DNA of 64,000 nt from Candidatus Thiodiazotropha sp. (ex Codakia rugifera) (lineage in GTDB: Bacteria > Pseudomonadota > Gammaproteobacteria > Chromatiales > Chromatiaceae), in contig JAHXHN010000002.1 of NCBI GenBank assembly GCA_025656675.1, positions 599,302-663,301 of the forward strand, written 5' to 3'. The translations under genes and the position numbers were made by a program. Under the pieces are notes generated by a model. The model was not told where the DNA came from. It saw only the letters and a list, made by a program, of their open reading frames with translations, and did not search any database. Of this stretch, positions 36,389 to 45,861 are shown piece after piece (positions within the stretch are counted from its first letter, which is position 1; every line of letters begins with the position of its first letter).

Positions 36389-39004
36389 GTGAGTAGTTCA
36401 GAGAGAGTGGTTCAGAATTCGCTGAAACCCGGTAAGTGGGTGCGTTCAACCTGCAAGATGTGTTTGCACTCTTGCACCAACTTAATCCACGTTACTGACG
36501 ATGGAGTGGTCAACAAGATCGAGGGTGATCCCTCCAATCCGTCAAACATGGGTAAACTCTGTCCAAAGGGCAATGCAGCTATTATGCGGCACTATGACCC
36601 GCAGCGTTTCAAACAGCCCATGAAGCGCACAAACCCGGACAAGGGACCGGGTGTCGATCCGAAATGGGAACCGATCAGCTGGGATGAGGCCTTTGACATC
36701 TGTGCCCGGGAAATCGGCACATCCTTGAAAGAGGATCCCAGGAAGATTCTGCCTTCCCTGGAAGATTTCCAGAAGATGCATATCTGGACCTGGCCACTCT
36801 CGTTCGGCAATTTTAACTGCTTCCAGTCTGCCGGCACCATCTGTGGCGGGGCCTACCACCCTGCCAATGGTTATATCCATGCATCCTTTGCCTCAATCAA
36901 TGATGTCAAATACTGCAACTATTGGATAAATGACGGTACCGGAGATGGATTCTCATCCCACTTGCATGCCGCAGCTTCCTCCTACCATATGGCGAATGCC
37001 CGTGTCGATCGGGGTATGAAGGTCGTGACAGTGGAGCCAAGGCTCTCTATCTCCGGTGCAAAATCAGAAGAGTGGGTACCCATTAAACCCGCCACTGATA
37101 GGCAGTTTGCATTAAGCCTGTGCCATGTATTGATCAATGAAGGACTTTGTGACTGGAAATTCCTGAAACAGGACACCAATGCACCCTACCTGGTGGGCGA
37201 GGATGGACTGTTCGTGCGTAACGACAAGGGCGATATTTGGGTTTGGGATGCCAAAGAGGACAAAGCCAAGCTGTGGAATGACAAAACCATGGGTGATTTT
37301 GCGTTGACCGGTGAATATGAAGTTGCCGGTCAAAAGTGTAAACCGGCCTTCCAACGCTTCAAGGATATCCTGGATGATTGTAGCCCTGAGGCGATGGAAA
37401 AGATCACCACCGTACCCCCGGATACGGTACGACACATTGCCCGTGAGTTTGCGGAGGCGGCACAGATTGGCGCTACTATCGAGATAGATGGCCGCACGCT
37501 GCCCCTTCGTCCGGCAGCATACAACTACTATCGTGGTGCCCAGGGACGAAAAAAGGGTATGCAGGCCAATCACAGTTATAAGCTGGTCAATTTCCTGGTC
37601 GGCAATATCGATGCCCCCGGCGGTCATTTAGGCGTGAACCTGGATGAAAAGACCGTCGACTGGTTACGTTGTGAGCCAGGTGAGTGCGGCATGATGAAAG
37701 GTGAACCCCATCAACTTGGGGTGGTACCGCCGATGAGTTATCCACCCAACGAATATCACCTGTTGAGTTATTTTCCGGTAGGTGTCAATCCGCCCCATTT
37801 GAATCTGAGTGTATGGAAGGATCCAGAGCAGTTTGGCATGGATTACAAGCCGGATGTGATGGTGATCTGCCACTCTAACCCGTTATGGGCAATGCAGGGA
37901 CCCCGTGAAGGCTGGTTCGACATCATGCGCAATATGCGTTTTATCGTATGTTGCGACATTATTCCCACCGAGACCACCGATTTCGCTGATGTGATCCTAC
38001 CCTCCAGTGACGTACTCGAGACCTGGAACATGACCATGATCGAGCCACCTTTCACTGAGGGACAGTGTCTTCGTCAACCCGCAGTGGAACCGCTGCACGA
38101 CACCAAGAGCGAGGAGGAGATCTTTTACGAATTGTCGGAGCGGATGGGATTGGTAGACTCCTGGAACAATGTCATCAACATGGTGCTGGGATTCCACCAG
38201 GTACCGGAGTTGATGCTCGAACCCGGTAAAAAGTATACCGACAAGGAGATCGCCGAGCGCAAAGGCAAGCTTTGGAACGGCAAGGATCTCGACTGGTATA
38301 TCGAGCACGGTCACTCATCTACCTGGCGTCAGTCGAAAAAGTCCTACCGGCCCTGGGAAGGGATGCGGCTGCTTTTCTATATCGAGGATATGGTGACCAT
38401 TCGCGAGGATCTCAAGGTGAATATGAAAGAGAAGGGCGTCCCCTTTATCGATCAATGGCCCTGGGATGACTATCAGCCATTACCGACGCCAGATCTGGAT
38501 CCGATTCACCAGGAACCGCCGGAATACGATCTGTATGGCTTCTTTTTCAAGGACATTCAGATGAATTTTGGTGAAAGTCTGAGTAATCCCTGGATCAAGG
38601 ATATCGTCTATCGGGATCCGGTACATACCTCAATCCTTTTGAACAGCGGGACGATGCAGGCCAAAGGGCTGGAGAGTGGCGATATCATCAGGCTGGAGTC
38701 ACCCCATGGCGGTCCCATATACGGTCGTGTTGCGGGTGTGGAGACCATGCATCCCGACGCGGTAGGCGTTTCCAATTCACTGTCACGAATCCGTACAGAA
38801 AATCGTGCTGTACGCCATGCAGGCGGACACTTTAACGATATGTTGCCCTATGACCTGAAGAACACGGATGCTGTGACCGGTCAACCGGAAACGGCCTGTA
38901 GGGTGAAGATCACCAAAGTGGATGATTGGCCGGAAAGTCTCAAGCAGGGCGGCACTGTGTATCAGATGGTTGACGAGATTGCGAAAGGCAAGGGGGCTCA
39001 CTGA
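36389..39004 (+). CDS. Molybdopterin-dependent oxidoreductase, catalytic subunit (DMSO reductase family)
   Basis: 871 residues from a GTG preceded by CAGGAGG. The N-terminal cluster motif CKMCLHSC...GKLCPKG binds a [4Fe-4S] cluster, and the rest follows the bis-MGD fold, with the C-terminal cofactor-binding domain around residues 745-850. There is no Tat signal (it starts SSSERVVQNSLKPGKW), so it faces the cytoplasm. A Cys in the segment SAGTICGGAYHPANGY (about residue 150-165) is a candidate metal ligand. With the next two genes it forms a catalytic-ferredoxin-NrfD complex exchanging electrons with quinone. The substrate is not recognisable: formate, sulfur-oxyanion and organic substrates all remain open. 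Cytoplasmic orientation recalls the SoeABC sulfite dehydrogenase, but I see no close match to it. Confidence 0.88.
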   Translation: MSSSERVVQNSLKPGKWVRSTCKMCLHSCTNLIHVTDDGVVNKIEGDPSNPSNMGKLCPKGNAAIMRHYDPQRFKQPMKRTNPDKGPGVDPKWEPISWDEAFDICAREIGTSLKEDPRKILPSLEDFQKMHIWTWPLSFGNFNCFQSAGTICGGAYHPANGYIHASFASINDVKYCNYWINDGTGDGFSSHLHAAASSYHMANARVDRGMKVVTVEPRLSISGAKSEEWVPIKPATDRQFALSLCHVLINEGLCDWKFLKQDTNAPYLVGEDGLFVRNDKGDIWVWDAKEDKAKLWNDKTMGDFALTGEYEVAGQKCKPAFQRFKDILDDCSPEAMEKITTVPPDTVRHIAREFAEAAQIGATIEIDGRTLPLRPAAYNYYRGAQGRKKGMQANHSYKLVNFLVGNIDAPGGHLGVNLDEKTVDWLRCEPGECGMMKGEPHQLGVVPPMSYPPNEYHLLSYFPVGVNPPHLNLSVWKDPEQFGMDYKPDVMVICHSNPLWAMQGPREGWFDIMRNMRFIVCCDIIPTETTDFADVILPSSDVLETWNMTMIEPPFTEGQCLRQPAVEPLHDTKSEEEIFYELSERMGLVDSWNNVINMVLGFHQVPELMLEPGKKYTDKEIAERKGKLWNGKDLDWYIEHGHSSTWRQSKKSYRPWEGMRLLFYIEDMVTIREDLKVNMKEKGVPFIDQWPWDDYQPLPTPDLDPIHQEPPEYDLYGFFFKDIQMNFGESLSNPWIKDIVYRDPVHTSILLNSGTMQAKGLESGDIIRLESPHGGPIYGRVAGVETMHPDAVGVSNSLSRIRTENRAVRHAGGHFNDMLPYDLKNTDAVTGQPETACRVKITKVDDWPESLKQGGTVYQMVDEIAKGKGAH

Positions 39005-39621
39005 TGGCCAGAATGGGTATGGTCTTTGACCTGAAGCGGTGTATTGGCTGCAATGCCTGCGTAATCGGCTGTAAACAGGAGAACAGCCTGCCGGACGGTG
39101 TTTTCTTTACCAAGACGCTGAGTGAGGACTACGGTGTCTATCCCTCTGTAAAGCGGGTCTACATTCCGACTCTGTGTAACCATTGTGAGGATGCACCCTG
39201 TGAAAAGGTCTGTCCCAGCGGAGCGACTTACACACGGGATGACGGCATTGTCATGGTGGATGGTGAGAAGTGTATCGGATGCGGAAGCTGTGCTGTGGCC
39301 TGCCCCTATGATCAGCGCAGTCAGGTCTCCAAGGATATGCTGGACAGAGGGTTGTTCGGTGAGGGTCAGTTAACCGATTTTGAGAAGCAGGGTTACGATC
39401 GATTCACCCCGGGTACCGTGATCAAATGTGATTTTTGCAGCAACCGGGTGGATGCCGGTCTGGATCCGGCTTGTGTGGTCACTTGCCCTACCAATGCACG
39501 GATTTTCGGTGATTTTGATGACCCTGACAGCAAACCCAATCGGGTGATGCGTGAACGGGGTGGCGGCCAGGCCCCGCTGGCTGAAAAAAATACTAAACCC
39601 AAGGTTTATTACATATCCTAA
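39004..39621 (+). CDS. Four-cluster ferredoxin subunit (DmsB/PsrB-like)
   Basis: Electron-transfer subunit, 205 residues. Four cysteine groups for four [4Fe-4S] clusters are visible: CIGCNACVIGC, CNHCEDAPCEKVCP, CIGCGSCAVACP and CDFCSNRV...ACVVTCP. No signal sequence is present, matching the cytoplasmic catalytic subunit. The start overlaps the preceding stop (TGATG), so translation is coupled. Confidence 0.95.
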   Translation: MARMGMVFDLKRCIGCNACVIGCKQENSLPDGVFFTKTLSEDYGVYPSVKRVYIPTLCNHCEDAPCEKVCPSGATYTRDDGIVMVDGEKCIGCGSCAVACPYDQRSQVSKDMLDRGLFGEGQLTDFEKQGYDRFTPGTVIKCDFCSNRVDAGLDPACVVTCPTNARIFGDFDDPDSKPNRVMRERGGGQAPLAEKNTKPKVYYIS

Positions 39622-39632
39622 AGGAGCGGATG

Positions 39633-40535
39633 ATGTCGAATACAGATGCACCTTTGGTCGGCGATAGCTTTAAACTTGGTTATCGTTTCCAAAATTTCTG
39701 GGATGTGCCGATGGCCACCGCTTTCTTCTTCGGTGAGTTGGGTGGCGGTACCTTCCTGATATCGATGTACTTTGATTTTATTGCCGGGATGGTTATCGGC
39801 CTGATCAGTACCGGTGTCGGAAAACCCTTTTTTCATTTGACCCACATGGGCGTACCGGCTAAATCCTGGCGGGCTGTGCTTCGACCTGATCGTTCCTGGA
39901 TAAGCCGTGGCTTGATATCGATTATGGTCTTTGTCCCATTCGGGATGCTGGTTGTGCTGGATCAAGCATTTGGTTGGTCGGGTGGCGGATTTCTGGGCAA
40001 GCTGGTGATGCTTGTTACGGTGGCGGCTGCATTGGTGGTGATGACCTACCAGGGTTTTGCCATGTCTCACTCCTCTTCCATATCCTTGTGGAATACAGGA
40101 CTGATGCCGGTTAGCAGTATGGCCTATGCTTTACTCAGCGGTACCGCTGTCACCCTGCTTTTGGCAAGTGTGTTAGGTGGGTTGGGCGAAACAGATCTGG
40201 TGATGTTGCAAAAGCTATTTTTAGGTTTGTTGGTAGTCACCCTGGCCATCCTGTTGAGCCTGCTTCATGCTGCTTATCATGGCACTCGGGGAGGACAACA
40301 ATCGGTGACCTTATTGATTAAAGAGAATTTCTCAATGCCTTTTCATGGGTTGGTGTTCGGTGCCGGCATTGTACTGCCTCTTATCGCACTATGGTTTGGG
40401 GGAACGGCACCGATAGCGGTATTTGTGGCAGCAATTGGTGTGTTGATCGGTTTCTTTAGCTATCGTGTTTTAGTTTTCAAGGCAGGTGTCTATGAGCCCC
40501 AAATTAGCTTTGCAGCCCGTCTTGGGCTGCGCTAG
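39633..40535 (+). CDS. NrfD/PsrC-like membrane anchor, quinone-reactive
   Basis: 300 residues with about eight transmembrane helices (for example FFGELGGGTFLISMYFDFI and LLGLLVVTLAILLSLLHAAY). NrfD-family subunits exchange electrons between the ferredoxin subunit and quinone and may help conserve energy. AAGGAG at 39621-39626 favours the second of two tandem ATG codons. Confidence 0.92.
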   Translation: MSNTDAPLVGDSFKLGYRFQNFWDVPMATAFFFGELGGGTFLISMYFDFIAGMVIGLISTGVGKPFFHLTHMGVPAKSWRAVLRPDRSWISRGLISIMVFVPFGMLVVLDQAFGWSGGGFLGKLVMLVTVAAALVVMTYQGFAMSHSSSISLWNTGLMPVSSMAYALLSGTAVTLLLASVLGGLGETDLVMLQKLFLGLLVVTLAILLSLLHAAYHGTRGGQQSVTLLIKENFSMPFHGLVFGAGIVLPLIALWFGGTAPIAVFVAAIGVLIGFFSYRVLVFKAGVYEPQISFAARLGLR

Positions 40536-40554
40536 AGCTGTCTCTTCCAACACC

Positions 40555-41439
40555 ATGGATGGTGACCAGAAACCTGGCGTGCGGCGGGTAACTTCACGTT
40601 GTATCCCCGGTCCTGGTCAGCCGGGTGTGGTGGAAGAGAGTCCTGTTGTCGTGGAGGATGCCTTGACCTTGGATGTCGAGGAGATCGGTACCTATACCCT
40701 GATGTGGACACCAACCGATGATGTGCAACTCCTCGGTAGTGGTTATCTATCAGGGCATGGTCTGCTCAGCGGTGAGGTGCCTGGTGCGGCACTCTCTCTG
40801 GCTGCGGGTTTCGCTTTCACAGAAGGTTTGATCCAGGATCTTGATGATGTCGAGAGCCTGGCGGTTTGTCCCGATAAGCCGGGTGTCGTACGCATGAAGA
40901 TCAAGCATCCGGAAATGATTGAAACACGTCGTCGCAACGTGGTGATGACCAGTTCTTGCGGAATTTGTGGAAGTAGGGAAGTGGTCGAGAACAATACATT
41001 TGGTTTGAAGCCTGTGCCTGATCGTATGCGCCTCAAAGGTAGAGGCTTTGCTGAGCTGATGGAAGAGATGCGGCGTCGACAAGCTATTTTCGATGAAACG
41101 GGTGGGGCACATGCGGCAGCCGTATTCTCCACCGATGGACGCATTCATGCTGTGGCTGAAGACCTTGGAAGACATAACGCCCTCGATAAGGTGATCGGTG
41201 CTTCGTTGTTGAGTGGCGAGGGATTTGAAGCGCGTGGCGTTCTGTTATCCAGTCGCCTGAGTTTAGAAATGGTGACCAAAGCGGTTCGAGCCGGTCTGGA
41301 GATCGTAGCTGCAGTTAGCGCACCTACATCATTGGCAATAGAAGTAGCGGAACGGTTCGGTGTGACGCTATGCGGTTTTGTACGCAAGGGACGCTTGACA
41401 GTTTATTCACATCCCCATCGAATCGATCCGCTCGGTTAA
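40555..41439 (+). CDS. fdhD: FdhD sulfurtransferase for molybdoenzyme cofactor
   Basis: Passes sulfur from IscS-type desulfurase to the Mo/W centre of formate dehydrogenases. The two essential cysteines are in SSCGICG, and the C-terminal DLGRHNALDKVIG and LSSRLSLEMVTKAVRAG motifs are intact. I use ATG 40555 (294 residues); ATG 40492 would overlap nrfD by 44 bp. The first 30 residues are poorly conserved, so the start is uncertain. Its place directly after the Mo-oxidoreductase genes suggests that this enzyme needs a sulfido ligand, as formate dehydrogenases do. Confidence 0.92.
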   Translation: MDGDQKPGVRRVTSRCIPGPGQPGVVEESPVVVEDALTLDVEEIGTYTLMWTPTDDVQLLGSGYLSGHGLLSGEVPGAALSLAAGFAFTEGLIQDLDDVESLAVCPDKPGVVRMKIKHPEMIETRRRNVVMTSSCGICGSREVVENNTFGLKPVPDRMRLKGRGFAELMEEMRRRQAIFDETGGAHAAAVFSTDGRIHAVAEDLGRHNALDKVIGASLLSGEGFEARGVLLSSRLSLEMVTKAVRAGLEIVAAVSAPTSLAIEVAERFGVTLCGFVRKGRLTVYSHPHRIDPLG

Positions 41440-41565
41440 TCGGCAGTCTGCTGCCAATCGATGGTTTCTGGCACCCCAATGGTTGAGTGGGCAAGCGCTG
41501 TAAATCACAGCAATTACTTTTACCAAGCGCACGATTGATCATCCAATAGAGTCTCATTGTTAGCC

Positions 41566-41587
41566 GTAGGGTGCGGCCTGCCGCACC
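41566..41587. repeat. Dispersed palindromic repeat, copy 1
   Basis: GTAGGGTGCGG then CCTGCCGCACC: GGTGCGGC pairs with GCCGCACC around CT. Two related copies occur at 55092 and 63304. It lies in the fdhD-npdG gap. REP-like element. Confidence 0.65.
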
Positions 41588-41776
41588 ATAAGCCTACCTG
41601 ATCAAACGGAAGCATCGGTTGTGCTGTTGCATATTGTTTCAATTCGCAGCAGCTTCCTTGAGAGTCAACTTGTTCTCCCTGGTATTCAAGACGCTGTCAG
41701 ACCTGGTTAATAGTATTCACATAGGGTCCGCGTTATTGCCTGAATTGAGCGGATATCAACATAGAGGAGTTTACAG

Positions 41777-42454
41777 ATGTCTGATGCTTTGCCGATTGTC
41801 GCCGTTCTGGGTGGTACAGGTGATCTGGGTGGTGGTTTGGCGTATCAGCTGGCTAAAGCCGGTTACTCAGTGATTATCGGTTCCAGGGGCGAGGAGAAGG
41901 CCAGAGACTCGGCAAAGGCACTGTCTGAACGGGTCGGCACATCTGTAGAGGGTAGAGAGAACAGCACGGCTGCGACGATTGCAGAGGTCGTGATCATGAC
42001 GGTGCCCTACGCCAGTCATGAAGGTACCTTGAAAAGTGTCCACGATGCGGTACAGGGCAAGATATTTGTTGATGCCACTGTACCCCTGGTCCCACCCAAG
42101 GTAGCGCGTGTGCAGCTCCCCTCGGATGGTCCGGCAGCGAAACAGTCGCAGACATTTTTAGGTGAAAATGTGCGTGTCGTCTCTGCCTTCCAGAATATCG
42201 CTGCTGCCCATTTACAATCTGGCGAGGGACATCATAACGACTGTGATGTGCTGGTTTCCGGAAATGATCCTGAGGCCCGGGAAGTGGTGGTCAAGCTTGC
42301 CCAAGACATTGGACTGCGTGCCTGGCATGCGGGAGCAATCGATAATTCCGTGGTGGCTGAGGCAATGACTTCGGTGCTGATATTTTTAAACAAACGCTAC
42401 AAGATCAATGGTGCAGGATTGCGAATTACCGGTGAGCCGGGTTCGGCAGGTTAG
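41777..42454 (+). CDS. npdG: F420-dependent NADP reductase (NpdG/Fno family)
   Basis: Transfers hydride between F420H2 and NADP+. 225 residues with the dinucleotide fold VAVLGGTGDLGGGLAYQLA at the N-terminus and the NADP-specifying GSRGEEKA loop. IMTVPYASHEGTL and AFQNIAAAHLQ follow, all characteristic of this family. GAGGAG lies before the ATG. It is only 11 bp ahead of etfB, so it appears to be the first gene of an etf operon, an unusual pairing of F420 and flavoprotein electron transfer. F420-making genes follow 10 kb downstream. Confidence 0.88.
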   Translation: MSDALPIVAVLGGTGDLGGGLAYQLAKAGYSVIIGSRGEEKARDSAKALSERVGTSVEGRENSTAATIAEVVIMTVPYASHEGTLKSVHDAVQGKIFVDATVPLVPPKVARVQLPSDGPAAKQSQTFLGENVRVVSAFQNIAAAHLQSGEGHHNDCDVLVSGNDPEAREVVVKLAQDIGLRAWHAGAIDNSVVAEAMTSVLIFLNKRYKINGAGLRITGEPGSAG

Positions 42455-42465
42455 GGGGCCAGATA

Positions 42466-43215
42466 ATGAAAGTGCTTGTGGCAGTAAAAAGAGTCGTCGA
42501 CTACAACGTCAAAGTCCGACCGAATGGTGATGGCTCCGATGTGGAAATAGCCAACGCAAAGATGTCCATGAATCCATTCGATGAAATAGCCGTGGAAGAG
42601 GCAGTACGGATGAAAGAGGCGGGTACGGCCACAGAGGCGGTTGCGATATCACTTGGCGAGGCGGCATGCCAGGACGTTGTGCGTACAGCGCTGGCTATGG
42701 GAATGGATCGTGGCGTATTGGTGGAAACCGATGAACGGTTGGAGCCTTTGACAGTTGCAAAACTCCTGGCTGCCATCGTGAAGAGAGAGCAGTTCGATCT
42801 GGTTATTCTGGGCAAGCAGGCTATCGATGATGATAGTAACCAAACAGGACAAATGCTGGCAGCACTGTTGGGTTGGCCCCAGGGTACCTTTGCATCCCAT
42901 GTGGCCGTTGATGATGACAGGGTGCAGGTTACCCGAGAGACTGATACCGGCAGCCAAACCCTCTCATTTCAGCTGCCTGGCGTAGTGACCTCGGATCTGC
43001 GTCTGAACGAACCGCGTTACGTCAAATTACCGAATATCATGAAGGCCAAGAAAAAACCCCTGGAGAAGATCACGCCAATGGAATTGGATGTCGATATTTC
43101 AACCCACTTGGCGATTATTGCGGTAGCTGAACCGACCCAACGCAGTGGCGGCATAAAAGTGGCCGACGCAAAAGAACTGGTGGAGAAACTTAGAAACGAA
43201 GCAAGGGTGATCTAA
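42466..43215 (+). CDS. etfB: Electron transfer flavoprotein subunit beta
   Basis: 249 residues starting MKVLVAVKRVVDYNVKVRP, with the AMP-binding region VEEAVRMKEAG...VAISLG and ILGKQAIDDDSNQTGQMLAALLGWPQ, and the C-terminal YVKLPNIMKAKKKPLE recognition loop that contacts acyl-CoA dehydrogenases. Accepts electrons from dehydrogenases such as the GcdH encoded at 55.8 kb. It belongs to the group of ordinary, non-bifurcating ETFs by operon context (ETF:QO follows). Confidence 0.96.
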   Translation: MKVLVAVKRVVDYNVKVRPNGDGSDVEIANAKMSMNPFDEIAVEEAVRMKEAGTATEAVAISLGEAACQDVVRTALAMGMDRGVLVETDERLEPLTVAKLLAAIVKREQFDLVILGKQAIDDDSNQTGQMLAALLGWPQGTFASHVAVDDDRVQVTRETDTGSQTLSFQLPGVVTSDLRLNEPRYVKLPNIMKAKKKPLEKITPMELDVDISTHLAIIAVAEPTQRSGGIKVADAKELVEKLRNEARVI

Positions 43216-43217
43216 TC

Positions 43218-44168
43218 GTGACAGTATTGGTTATCGCGGAACACAATAACAGTGAACTCCATGCGGCGACGCTGGCGGCGATCACTGCTGCCACTCAAAT
43301 AAGCGATGCAGTGAATCTGTTAATTGCCGGCAATGATTGTTCATCGGTGGCCAAGGCGGCTGCCAGGGTGCAGGGAGTGAGCCGTGTATTGCTGGCAGAT
43401 GCCCCGGCGTACGAACATCAATTGGCAGAAAATGTTGCCCCCCTGGTCGTCAGACTGGCTGAAGGACATACCCATCTGTTGATGCCTGCCACTGCCAATG
43501 GAAAAAATCTTATGCCACGGGTGGCGGCACTGCTGGATGTTGCTCAGCTATCGGACATTATCGCGATTAAATCGACCGACTGCTTCCTGCGTCCGATCTA
43601 TGCGGGCAATGTGATCGCCACAGTGCAATCGAAGGATTCGCTGAAGGTCGTTACTGTTCGTGCGACCGCTTTTGAACCGGCCAATGCTGAAGGTGGTAAT
43701 GCTGCGATTGATCAGGTTGAAACGAGTGAGGATCTGGGCCTGTGCCAGTGGGTACGAGATGATGTGACTGAGTCGACACGACCGGATCTGACCCAGGCTG
43801 AAGTGGTGGTGTCCGGTGGGCGTGGGTTGGGTAGTGCAGAGAATTTTCAACTGCTTGAAGCGTTGGCCGATAAGCTTGGCGCTGCAATCGGTGCCTCCCG
43901 GGCTGCGGTGGATGCGGGTTTTGTTTCAAACGATTTACAAGTCGGGCAGACCGGTAAGGTGGTTGCGCCCAAACTCTATATTGCAGTGGGTATTTCCGGT
44001 GCGATACAACATTTGGCCGGCATGAAAGAGAGCAAAGTGATCGTGGCTGTCAACAAGGATGAGGATGCCCCCATATTCCAAATTGCAGATTATGGCATTG
44101 TTGGCGATCTGTTCGACATCTTGCCTGCCTTATCGGCTGAACTGGATCGGAGTGTTAACAGGCCCTAA
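43218..44168 (+). CDS. etfA: Electron transfer flavoprotein subunit alpha
   Basis: 316 residues. The C-terminal FAD-binding signature [20 protein letters not shown] and [20 protein letters not shown] is intact, as is the preceding [10 protein letters not shown]. It begins 2 bp after etfB and overlaps the next start by one base, so etfB-etfA-ETF:QO are translationally coupled. Confidence 0.97.
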   Translation: MTVLVIAEHNNSELHAATLAAITAATQISDAVNLLIAGNDCSSVAKAAARVQGVSRVLLADAPAYEHQLAENVAPLVVRLAEGHTHLLMPATANGKNLMPRVAALLDVAQLSDIIAIKSTDCFLRPIYAGNVIATVQSKDSLKVVTVRATAFEPANAEGGNAAIDQVETSEDLGLCQWVRDDVTESTRPDLTQAEVVVSGGRGLGSAENFQLLEALADKLGAAIGASRAAVDAGFVSNDLQVGQTGKVVAPKLYIAVGISGAIQHLAGMKESKVIVAVNKDEDAPIFQIADYGIVGDLFDILPALSAELDRSVNRP

Positions 44169-45835
44169 TGTCGGAGCCAATGATGCAACGTGAAAGCATG
44201 GAATATGATGTCGTCATCGTTGGCGGTGGTCCGGCAGGATTAGCGGCAGCAATACGATTGCGTCAACTCGCCATAGCGCAAAAAAAGGAGCTGTCTGTCT
44301 GTGTGCTTGAAAAGGGCTCTGAGATTGGTGCACACATACTTTCCGGGGCTGTCATCGATCCCTGTTCTCTCGACGAGTTGATTCCCGATTGGCGGGAGCA
44401 GGATGCACCACTGACCATTGAAGTCACTCATGATCAGGTCTATTTTCTACGGAACAAGGAGAAGGCCTGGCAGATACCGACGCAGTTTGTACCTGCCTCC
44501 ATGCACAATCAGGGCAACTACATAACCAGTCTGGGCAATCTATGCCGTTGGTTGTCTGAACGGGCAGAGTCACTGGAAGTCGAAATATTTCCCGGATTTG
44601 CCGCCGCCGAGATACTTTACGGTGAGCAGGCAGAAGTGGCTGGTGTCATCACAGGTGATATGGGTATGGCAGAAGATGGCAGTAAAAAGCCAAGTTTCGA
44701 ACCCGGTATGGAACTGCGTGCCAAATATACGCTGTTTGCAGAGGGAGCACGTGGTCACCTGGGTAAGCAGCTGATTGCCCGGTTTCAACTTGATGCGGGG
44801 GTGGGTGCACAGCACTATGGGCTGGGATTGAAGGAGCTGTGGGACTGCGACCCACAAAAACACCAGCAGGGATTGGTCATCCATGGTTCGGGTTGGCCGC
44901 TCTCCGAGAGTGGCAGTGGGGGTGGATTTTTTCTGTATCACCTTGAGAACAACCAGATCAGCGTTGGTCTGATTGTAGATCTTAACTACCAGAATCCTCA
45001 TGTTAACCCCTTCGAGGAGTTTCAACGTCTGAAACAGCATCCATTGTTTAAAGACTATTTGACCGGTGGTCGCCGAGTCGCTTATGGCGCACGTGTTATC
45101 AACAAGGGCGGTTTCCATGCATTACCCACCATGCACATGCCTGGGGCGCTGTTAATTGGATGTGATGCGGGTACGCTCAACTACGCAAAGATTAAAGGCA
45201 CCCATACTGCCATGAAGTCTGGCATGCTCGCTGCCGAGACTGTATTCGATACACTCTCGAAAGATGAGCAAGGTGGAAAGGATCTGCAAGCCTATGCGGA
45301 ACGTTTTAAGACATCCTGGCTTTGTGACGAGTTATATCGCAGCCGTAATTTCGGGAGTGCACTGAAGAAATGGGGTCTGTATCTGGGTGGGGCATATAAC
45401 TATCTGGATCAGACGTTGTTTGGTGGCAAGTTTCCATTGGATCTGCAAGACGATAGTGAGGATCGTGAAACACTAAAGGAGGCGGCTGACTGCAAACAGA
45501 TCAACTATCCCAAACCGGATGGCATCATCAGTTTCGATAGGCTCTCTTCGGTCTATCTATCCAATACCAGTCATGAAGAGAATCAGCCTTGTCATCTCAG
45601 GCTACAGGATAGGGAGCTGCCGCTGGCTATCAATCTGGGGCACTACGATGCCCCGGAACAACGCTACTGTCCGGCTGGCGTCTATGAAATCATCGAACAG
45701 GGAGAAGGACCGCGGCTTCAGATCAACGCGCAGAACTGCATACATTGCAAAACCTGCGATATCAAGGATCCAAATGGGAACATCACCTGGGTGACACCGG
45801 AAGGTGGTGGAGGGCCGAACTATCCAAACATGTGA
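44168..45835 (+). CDS. Electron transfer flavoprotein-ubiquinone oxidoreductase
   Basis: Passes electrons from reduced ETF to the quinone pool at the inner membrane. 555 residues: FAD dinucleotide fold YDVVIVGGGPAGLAAAIRL, a monotopic membrane-binding segment in the middle, and the C-terminal [4Fe-4S] domain with CIHCKTCDIKDPNGNITWV. Length matches mitochondrial and proteobacterial enzymes. Its presence implies flux through acyl-CoA-type dehydrogenases in this organism. Confidence 0.96.
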   Translation: MSEPMMQRESMEYDVVIVGGGPAGLAAAIRLRQLAIAQKKELSVCVLEKGSEIGAHILSGAVIDPCSLDELIPDWREQDAPLTIEVTHDQVYFLRNKEKAWQIPTQFVPASMHNQGNYITSLGNLCRWLSERAESLEVEIFPGFAAAEILYGEQAEVAGVITGDMGMAEDGSKKPSFEPGMELRAKYTLFAEGARGHLGKQLIARFQLDAGVGAQHYGLGLKELWDCDPQKHQQGLVIHGSGWPLSESGSGGGFFLYHLENNQISVGLIVDLNYQNPHVNPFEEFQRLKQHPLFKDYLTGGRRVAYGARVINKGGFHALPTMHMPGALLIGCDAGTLNYAKIKGTHTAMKSGMLAAETVFDTLSKDEQGGKDLQAYAERFKTSWLCDELYRSRNFGSALKKWGLYLGGAYNYLDQTLFGGKFPLDLQDDSEDRETLKEAADCKQINYPKPDGIISFDRLSSVYLSNTSHEENQPCHLRLQDRELPLAINLGHYDAPEQRYCPAGVYEIIEQGEGPRLQINAQNCIHCKTCDIKDPNGNITWVTPEGGGGPNYPNM

Positions 45836-45861
45836 GCCAATGATGTGGGCCAGGTGTATCT

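Noticed and set aside
35689-36396. Several short open frames before the molybdoenzyme gene (minus 35689-35889 and 35826-36077, plus 36118-36396)
   Set aside because: No motifs or family resemblance, overlapping one another on both strands, and no ribosome sites; treated as non-coding.
36389-40535. SoeABC sulfite dehydrogenase as a firm name for the molybdoenzyme complex
   Set aside because: Orientation fits, but the membrane subunit is NrfD-type, FdhD is linked, and no specific sequence match could be shown.
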